From Candidatus Lariskella endosymbiont of Epinotia ramella (GTDB taxonomy: Bacteria; Pseudomonadota; Alphaproteobacteria; Rickettsiales; Midichloriaceae), in contig NZ_OZ026472.1 of NCBI RefSeq assembly GCF_964019805.1, positions 992,001 through 1,056,000 on the forward strand: a stretch of 64,000 bases of DNA. Reading direction: 5' to 3'. The notes under the pieces were generated by a model, which was not told the origin of the DNA, did no database searches, and was given only the letters and a program-made list of their open reading frames with translations. Positions 57,769-64,000 of the stretch are shown here, in pieces (position 1 is the stretch's first letter; every line of letters begins with the position of its first letter). Position numbers and translations under genes: made by a program.

Positions 57769-57951
57769 ATGTCACAGATTAAGGATAAAGTGACGGTGAG
57801 TAAGAGTCACAGAAGGCTATCAAATGGTGTGATCAACGAAAATGGTGGTGTTATAAGCGTGAATAAAGCAAAGAATCTAGCGAGTTTGTTGAAGCCCGGC
57901 AAAGCAAATATACAGTATTTAATGAAACAAGTTAATAGCTCTATATTCTGA
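57769..57951 (+). CDS. Small unknown protein, 60 residues
   Basis: I do not recognise it. Sequence begins MSQIKDKVTVSKSHRRLSNG and ends with a Lys-rich region (KAKNLASLLKPGKANIQYLM). It has no membrane segment. A strong ribosome site (ggaggg, 6 bases before the ATG) argues for real translation; an in-frame ATG six codons upstream lies on top of that site. Basic overall, so nucleic acid binding is possible, but that is only a guess. It lies alone between queA and a decayed IS. Confidence 0.55.
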   Translation: MSQIKDKVTVSKSHRRLSNGVINENGGVISVNKAKNLASLLKPGKANIQYLMKQVNSSIF

Positions 57952-58056
57952 GCATTTGTTGTATTTAGTCAATGAAGTTGAAAGTGTTATAGAGTGGATA
58001 TAGCTTGAAATTTAAAATCTAAAATTAGATCTTTAGTTCACAAATTACAGACGCTA

Positions 58057-58117
58057 CTGCGGGCTTTGTTGCATAATTACATATAAAATCCTAAAGCTTC
58101 TCACTTCGAGAAGCTTT
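58057..58117. repeat. Hairpin repeat, uninterrupted form
   Basis: Includes gctttgttgcataat and the perfect hairpin aaagcttctc-acttc-gagaagcttt (58093-58117). The related site at 6570-6627/7420-7440 is split by the IS1-family element, so this copy shows the empty form. Confidence 0.65.
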
Positions 58118-58213
58118 AAAAGATATAAGAATGAAGTCTTTTTTCAAGAGATTTAGAGTGTTTACCTTAATAATCATTTCAATTTGCCTTTTAATGTCGC
58201 ATTTGATGCATTG

Positions 58214-58939
58214 CTAACTAAAGATATCTATCAATAACTTCTTATTAAAAAGCATTAGGGTAGAGTTGTAGATCATATCTATGGCCTTACTGTAACGTTT
58301 GGTTTTACGATGAAACCTGGCTAAATAGTGCCGTATTAATGAGTTGAATAATTCCACTAAAGACGTTTCTGCCTTAGTAGAATAGTGCTTTTTAGCAATC
58401 CTAAATTTTTCATAAACGTCGTAATGGTCACTTGCATTGATATCTCTATCTCGTAGCTACTTTGTAATCGCATGGCAATCGGAAGATAGGATGCAAAATC
58501 CCTGACAATGCTCACTTCAAAATCAACAACTTTATTTCCGTCCCTATCAACAGCAAGCCATACGTAGACTTTGTTAGTTTTTTTGATGGTAACTAAAAAG
58601 CTCATCAAGCTCAATAATTGAGATTTACTTGACATCTTACGGTATAGATACTTCATTTAGTTTTTGTTTGAGAATCTGCAAAAACCTTCTAATCCACTTT
58701 ATTATAAGTGGACTCCAGACCTTTTCTAATCTCTCTATTGATCTAATTCCAACTCCCTACAGATACATGCCTGCAACCTTCATCTTTTTATCAAGGCTAT
58801 ACTTTACTCTCATATCTCCAGATTTATAGGTCTTTTGACACCCTCGGCACTTATACATCTGACGCACTTTAATATAGCCATTCTTTGTATTTTCTATGCT
58901 GCCACAATGCTTACAACTTAACATATATAATGCTTCCAA
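58214..58939 (-). pseudogene. IS1-family transposase, decayed
   Basis: Different in sequence from the copy at 6628-7419. Read from 58939: a zinc finger (CKHCGSIENTKNG then YKCRGC), DKKMKVAGMYL, an in-frame TAG, then GVGIRSIERLEKVWSPLIIK. After further disruptions come VYVWLAVDRDGNKVVDFEV and, near the end, FNSLIRHYLARFHRKTKRYS then MLFNKKLLIDIFS. The order matches IS1-type transposases, but a premature stop and at least one frameshift make it inactive. Confidence 0.78.
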
Positions 58940-58984
58940 TATAACTTACTATCGAGGCTGTATACATTACGTGAATTTAAAAGC

Positions 58985-59085
58985 AAAATCTATTCTTGGG
59001 TAGCAATGCCTCAAACGCTATTTTGACACCTTAAACATCATTTCATGCTTGTTTCGAGACTTTTGGCGCGGCGTACTAGCTATAT
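58985..59085 (+). repeat. Family A 3' fragment
   Basis: Only the last part of the repeat (acgctattttgacacc, gtttcgagacttttggcgc). The gap 58940-59272 has no gene. Confidence 0.5.
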
Positions 59086-59272
59086 ATTTGATAAGTGAGA
59101 ATGGAGCCTTCCAGAAGTATGAATCTTGAATTAAAGGCAAATTAGAATGTGCATTTATTTTTAGAGAACAGCGTCTGCATCAAAAATTAATTAATATTTT
59201 GCCTGCAGGCTATTCTCTAAATTGCTGGTACTGGTAGATTGATCTTAAATTCTTTCTCAAGAAAATAGTTAT

Positions 59273-59986
59273 TTATGAATAACACATGAACATCTCAGAT
59301 ACTAGTATATTCCCAATCATCTCATCATTCATATTGTCAGAAGTATCACCAATCATATTTGCTGTATATACTCTATTATTATCTAAAAATGTTGCTGCTG
59401 ATCCTCTGTCATCATCCGTTACTTGGAGACGTGTAACTTCTCTATCCTCACCCTCTAATGGATACATTATAGTCATGTCATTAATTATATTATCTGCCTC
59501 CAAGACAACTCGTGCTATGAGCTCCCTGTTAGCAAAAGAGATATTATCATCTCTTAGATAATCCGATATGTAAGTAGCACTAGGTAATGCAGGTAAAGTA
59601 AGTGCACCAGTTATAACTCCATATATTAAGTCAGATTCCTGTATCGAGTTATGAACTACTGGCGCCGTTTCTACCTCTTCTGAAGTAATGCCTCTTATTC
59701 CGATAGTGTAAATATTATTACCTAAAACAGCATTAACTGTATCAATATTATAATGCCCAAGGTAAAACCTCACTGCTGCTGTTAAGATAATATGTTCAAT
59801 ACTATCAACTCTTGAGAAATCAAGAGGATTATTTGCTCTAAACCAACAATTGAAGCAGTTACTTGCATAATAAAACATATTATTTATGAAAGCGTGTATA
59901 TTACCTTTATGATACCATATTGAATACTTTTCAATTGCTTCACTCATATTCTTAATATGAAAATTTAAATCATCTCTACTCGACAT
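59273..59986 (-). CDS. Unknown 237-residue protein
   Basis: I do not recognise it. Sequence starts MSSRDDLNFHIKNMSEAIEK. A Cys/aromatic-rich patch (MFYYASNCFNCWFRANN) lies near residue 37, then mixed helix and strand composition (LTLPALPSATYISDYL), ending MFMCYS. No signal peptide; one weakly hydrophobic stretch at LIYGVITGALTLPALPSA is too polar for a sure membrane segment. A strong ribosome site (ggagg) stands 9 bases before the ATG. It lies within the accessory zone and next to repeats, with no same-strand neighbours. Confidence 0.6.
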   Translation of the reverse strand: MSSRDDLNFHIKNMSEAIEKYSIWYHKGNIHAFINNMFYYASNCFNCWFRANNPLDFSRVDSIEHIILTAAVRFYLGHYNIDTVNAVLGNNIYTIGIRGITSEEVETAPVVHNSIQESDLIYGVITGALTLPALPSATYISDYLRDDNISFANRELIARVVLEADNIINDMTIMYPLEGEDREVTRLQVTDDDRGSAATFLDNNRVYTANMIGDTSDNMNDEMIGNILVSEMFMCYS

Positions 59987-60324
59987 TTAATAATACCTCC
60001 AGTTATTTTAACAACACATCTATTTGATGCACTAATCCTAACTATTCAACATTACAGTAGTAAAATTTAAGATCAACCTTAAAGAAAAAAGGTTGTACAA
60101 TTTTTAGTGTAGGGCATACAAACGCGTAATAACTTATGTTGCAAGTATGAATTATACCAACTCCTGCAAATAATAAGATTGAAACTAAAATAGAGGCGTT
60201 CTTGCAAGCCCAAGAGCTAAAGTTAAATCAAAAATTCACAATTTCGACAATTTAAAATTTATTAAAAGCCCACTTATTTTATGGCGCTTTAGCTATGGCA
60301 CTGCATAGCAACCTGATGGATTTT
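59987..60324. other. Gap upstream of the 237-residue protein gene
   Basis: No gene or strong repeat seen. It contains a plausible promoter region for the leftward gene, but no clear -35/-10 pair. Confidence 0.35.
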
Positions 60325-60535
60325 GTTAAGTAGTGTTTTGCTAGATACGGGACAAATTATATATCCGAAAATTAGCGCATGGCAGTTCTAAGGGCTAATT
60401 TTTGTATATTTAATTTTCCACAAAAATTGGCATCGTCAGAATGCTCATTACGTTGTTATCACCGAGACCATTCTTCCTAGCTCTTCTTAAAGTCTAACTT
60501 CGGTATGTACTTAAATTAAATACCAACTCTTCATT
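60325..60535 (-). repeat. Families A and B, composite reverse copy (A9/B7)
   Basis: Contains gtgttttgctagatacggga, caaattatatatccgaaaat, then after ttttccacaaaaattggcat the family B blocks (cttcctagctcttcttaaag, ataccaactcttcattga). The B-then-A order seen at 24310-24605 is reproduced in reverse. The remaining gap to 60982 is AT-rich and empty. Confidence 0.62.
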
Positions 60536-61429
60536 GAGGTGCGGTATATAATTAAAACGCTATGTATTATTTTATCACAGATAAACCTCATTTGATAAAT
60601 CTCTAATGATCATCATTTATGATCTCTTTTATTAGAGTAACTTAAAATTTTTGTTATAAAACAATAACACCCTTATTAAATATGGAGAATTAACTAATAA
60701 TATCATACAAATGAAACAAACACACAAATATAAAAGCTAAAAAACAAGAAAATGGAAAAATATCGTTGCATAAACAATCAATCTGCAATAGAATCCACCA
60801 TAACTCAGGCTAATATATATTTTTTAGCAACCTAAGATAGATATCAAGCTATAAATTCTCATTTTATATAAATAATCTTATTATAGCGCCTCTGCTATAT
60901 TGCTAAAATTTACAAAAATATAAATATATTTACGTCTAATTATCCATCAAAATTCGTATAAAACAAAAAATACTATATAAAAATGAAAAATTCCAAATGC
61001 GATGATTTTAATACTGAAATATACCATACGTTTTCTGAAATATTGAGCTCTTTCTATCAGCGAGGCGGTACAGATATCGATTTGATAACTAACATTTTAT
61101 ATACTCCTTATAAGTTTCTTGATTGTATGTACAATCATATGAGAAGCAACCCTTCTGCATACAAAGACAATGTAGATTCTTTCGGTTTTTCTGCACTGTA
61201 TTACTGGAAGCTGAAACCTATAGAGATAAGCAAGAAATCTGCTTTAGAAACATTAGGATTTAAGGAGTTATATCCAAATACTTACAAAATATATCATCTG
61301 AAAGATCACTCCTATTACTCTCATAGCATTGACAGAGCAGAAATAGTCTTTGTATTTTTAGGAGATGATGATGATAAAGGAGCTCTAGATACCGATACAG
61401 TGCATAAACTTTTTATGAGCGGATTTAAT

Positions 61430-62327
61430 AGACCTCTTGCATAACCTATTTAAAGCTCAAAGTTATAGATACCAGCAAGTAAATTAAACCTTAAACCGAA
61501 TCGTTTTCTTCTGTTCCTATAACGATCAGCGATAATTTTAAATCGTTTGATCATGCCTATGACGTTTTCATTTAAAACACGTTCACTAGACAATTGACGA
61601 TTTTTCTTTTTATCTTTCCTGCTTAGTGGTCGCTTTTTTGTCTTTTTCTTTGGTAACTCTGAATTATAATGCAACTTATCAATGCCTTGATAACCAGTAT
61701 CTGTAAGAACTTTAATCTCAGGGTGGATGTGAACTCCGGATTCTTTAAATAACCTGAAATCATGACGCTTGCCATTAGAAAAATTAGTGCAAATGATTTC
61801 TTTTTTCCTTTTATCCACAATAAGCTGAGTTTTTAGAGTATGTCGCCTCTTTTTTCCCGAATAAAAGTGCTTCTGTTTTTTTTAGGTCGTTCTATCGGTG
61901 TTTCAGTAGCATCAATTAACACAAGTTCGTATTCAGAATCGCTTTTTAGTAATGCTTTACGTCCAGGTAGTGAAAATCGTTTATCTTTAATTAGAGTATC
62001 TTCAATCCAACGTATATTACGATAACAGGCACTTTCACTTATTCCATAACTGCGGGAAATATGAAAATATGTCCTGTATTCACGCAAGTACTCAAGCGTC
62101 ATGAGTAATCGATCTTCTAAAGCCAATTTATTGGGTTTTCCACCTTGAGACTTTAAAATAGCTTCAGCTTCTTTTAATATACTTAGTATAACTTCAAACG
62201 TTCCTCGTTTAATGCCAGTAAGCCTGCGAAACTCTTCTGCGTATTCATCTTTGATGTTTTCAAACTTCATGTTATCCTTGATAAAATCAAGGATTTTAAT
62301 CAATTTATATGGTTATGCAAGAGGTCT
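61430..62327 (-). mobile_element. IS5-family element, full copy 4 (898 bp)
   Basis: Ends identical to the other copies. The duplicated triplet here is aat (61427-61429 and 62328-62330) rather than att, which helps fix the exact boundaries. Inserted against the direction of its host gene. Confidence 0.92.
61450..62270 (-). CDS. IS5-family transposase (two frames, -1 frameshift), copy 4
   Basis: Encodes the same two frames as the other full copies (first frame 62270 to 61833, second ending 61450). All catalytic residues and the A8-C slip run are kept. Confidence 0.88.
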
Positions 62328-63389
62328 AATGTTATCTCGGTAGATGCAAGGAAGGAAAACATAATGCTATCTGACGTTTTCAATGTGGTTTATAGATATT
62401 CTACTAAAGATATCAAGCTATTTTTTATAATAGCTCCTGGCACTTTGATAAACAATATGCATGCAATTTCTATACTGGGGCATAAGGAAGAAATCACACA
62501 ACCTATAGATAGCATATGGAAGTTATTTCAATATCTTGATGGCAGATTACCAAGTAAATATATCGTAGATCACATAAACACAGCAAGCTTTATAAAGGGG
62601 CTATCTTATGCAGCTAGTGGATACAGTGCTGAAATGAGTATCTTTTTAATACAGTCCATGCCATGGATTTTTTTCCCAGCTGGAAAGAAGATGAATGTGC
62701 TTTTAGCATCTGCTCACGGGCAAATTGCAGCATCTCATGCAAAATACGCATTACCAGAAGGATCTGAGATATTGATCCTTGGCGAAGATCACTATATAAA
62801 AGACAATCAATATATTGTGTATTTGAATCAACAAAATATCATCGACATATTTGATTATATTATGAACAATAAAATACATGACATCAGCATCACAAATCTT
62901 ACAAAAATATATCTTATTTCAGCTCAAGATTTATATCCTGCCTCTCCTTATTATATGAAAGTGATAAGTCATAAGCTGTGGGGAGAACCAATAACTAAGG
63001 AATTCTCATGTATCACAGCATTACATCAGAAAACTGAAGAAATGATCACCATGAGAGAAGAAAAAGATCACAATTACATAAAATTACTTGCTACTGCATG
63101 TGAAAATGGTTTCAATCAACCTGAACCAGTATTAGAAGAGATGTGGACAATAGAATATATAAAAACTACTACAACTTATCATTTCATCAAAATGGTGGAA
63201 AAAGATGTTGGAGAAGCAAGAGAGGTTGTATATGGCAATATATGGCATTACTGCAGCTATTTTTATACAACACTACATGACTATATACTTGGACATGATA
63301 TACACTAAAGCATTTAGAAGTGGTATAAATTGGAAAATCAAGTGCGACATATAGCTAAAGCAGTATAAACTGTATTAGTTAGATTGGAA

Positions 63390-63533
63390 ATGAACTTAAA
63401 TCAAAAAATACTCAAACCAAAGCTAGGTTTACTTAAATTGGCCAAAAGCCTTGGTAGTATATCATCTGCATGTAAGGCCATGGGTTATAGTAGAGGGTCA
63501 TGTATTCAATATATTGATTGTTGTGTAGTGTAA
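63390..63533 (+). pseudogene. IS481-family transposase N-terminal remnant
   Basis: Encodes MNLNQKILKPKLGLLKLAKS, LGSISSACKAMGYSRGS and then diverges to a stop. This matches the N-terminal helix-turn-helix of IS481-type transposases (LKPKLGLLELAKELGNVSQACKVMGYSR). The integrase core is absent. From 63534 to the window end I see no other gene. Confidence 0.65.
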
Positions 63534-64000
63534 GGATTTTTCAAAAGATCATTTATGGCAACAGTAGAAGTAAAAATGACAGAATTATCGTAACATTTAT
63601 TGAACGAGAATATTATGTTTAAAGACTAATCAACGCATTGAATACACGACCGTTTTTTAAAATCCATCTTAAAATATTGGATCATATAACATAATTATTT
63701 GATAAGAATTGGTTAAGTGTGAACCGCGCATGATCGCAAATCGAGTTTAGAACACAAATTAAAAAGCATAACTAACTATCAAATTTGTATTGATATTGCA
63801 TCCCTTTAGTGTAACCTGCTATCTTAGGGTGTGTTTGTGTGGATATGATAGAATTACTATTTAATCTTATTTGTGTTTGATGTGTTTATACACTAAACAA
63901 CCTTGTTTATGCGTGTCTCTAATTATTGATGCTTTTTGCTAAGCCATAACTTGTAAATTTGCTATTTTTGCCTATGGACAATACGGTTTACAGTACACTT
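63534..64000. other. Gap at the window end
   Basis: AT-rich DNA without a convincing ORF, RNA gene or known repeat. Confidence 0.35.

Larger units (their letters stand above)
60983..63308 (+). pseudogene. Unknown 474-residue protein split by an IS5-family copy
   Basis: I do not recognise the protein. The left part (60983-61429, starting MKNSKCDDFNTEIYHTFSEI) and the right part (62331-63308) are joined exactly in frame if the IS and one aat duplication are removed: ...LFMSGFN then VISVDARKENIM... . The restored protein would have 474 residues, with helical and aromatic-rich composition and no signal peptide. A later ATG (62364) could allow a 314-residue remnant to be made. Its place near other unknown genes in the accessory zone fits a lineage-specific gene. 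Confidence 0.7.

Overview
The window is AT-rich DNA from an alphaproteobacterium of the order Rickettsiales or a close relative. This is inferred from gene content and protein character: core genes are scattered one by one or in short operons, intergenic stretches are long and repeat-filled, many transposases are broken, and there is a NhaA antiporter, a PutA, an alphaproteobacterial-type uracil-DNA glycosylase and flagellar rod genes (flgB, flgC, fliE). Flagellar genes in a rickettsia-like genome suggest a Midichloria-like or other flagellum-gene-bearing lineage, but nothing here fixes the genus.

Layout. 1-11.4 kb: 3' part of an amino-acid permease, fmt, an M23 envelope peptidase, nhaA, an IS1-family element, dnaK, then flgB-flgC-fliE. 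11.4-17 kb: an accessory hot spot with a MITE, two truncated unknown genes, and nested IS256-family and IS5-family insertion sequences. 17-22.9 kb: putA and an ABC substrate-binding protein gene split by an IS. 23.8-31.6 kb: dps, an IHF/HU-like gene, tRNA-Trp, and an SDR-hemJ-mnmE-exonuclease operon, then pgsA with a degenerate trpF, and an Smr protein. 32-39.7 kb: rpsT-tpiA, dnaE, secD and an amino-acid-binding lipoprotein. 40-47 kb: another IS5-family copy, a large protein with a phosphoinositide-kinase-like catalytic motif and a repeat-rich tail (candidate secreted effector), tatA-miaB, and an unknown 490-residue protein. 47.7-57.4 kb: recN, dxr-UDG-cdsA, dnaX with a class II aldolase, and an RNase D-like gene with queA. 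57.7-64 kb: a second accessory zone with a decayed IS1-family transposase, unknown genes, one of them split by an IS5-family copy, and an IS481 remnant.

Mobile DNA. Four full 898-bp IS5-family copies (TIR agacctcttgcataacc, 3-bp target duplications) and one truncated copy were found. No differences were noticed between their translated products, so expansion looks recent. In two cases the interrupted host gene can be rejoined exactly in frame. Both this element and the unrelated IS1-family element need a -1 frameshift on an A8-C run. Several dispersed non-coding repeat families fill most long gaps. One (called A here) carries hairpins and usually sits just 3' of genes. One copy of A has been split by a ~153-bp MITE whose second copy lies 32 kb away. 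No CRISPR array, rRNA or replication origin was seen.

The most interesting leads are the Sec-signal-like N-termini on FlgB and FlgC, the PI-kinase-like protein at 41.2-43.4 kb, the shared A8-C frameshift solution in two IS families, and the nested repeat/MITE structures. All statements rest on reading the sequence by eye; no database search was run.
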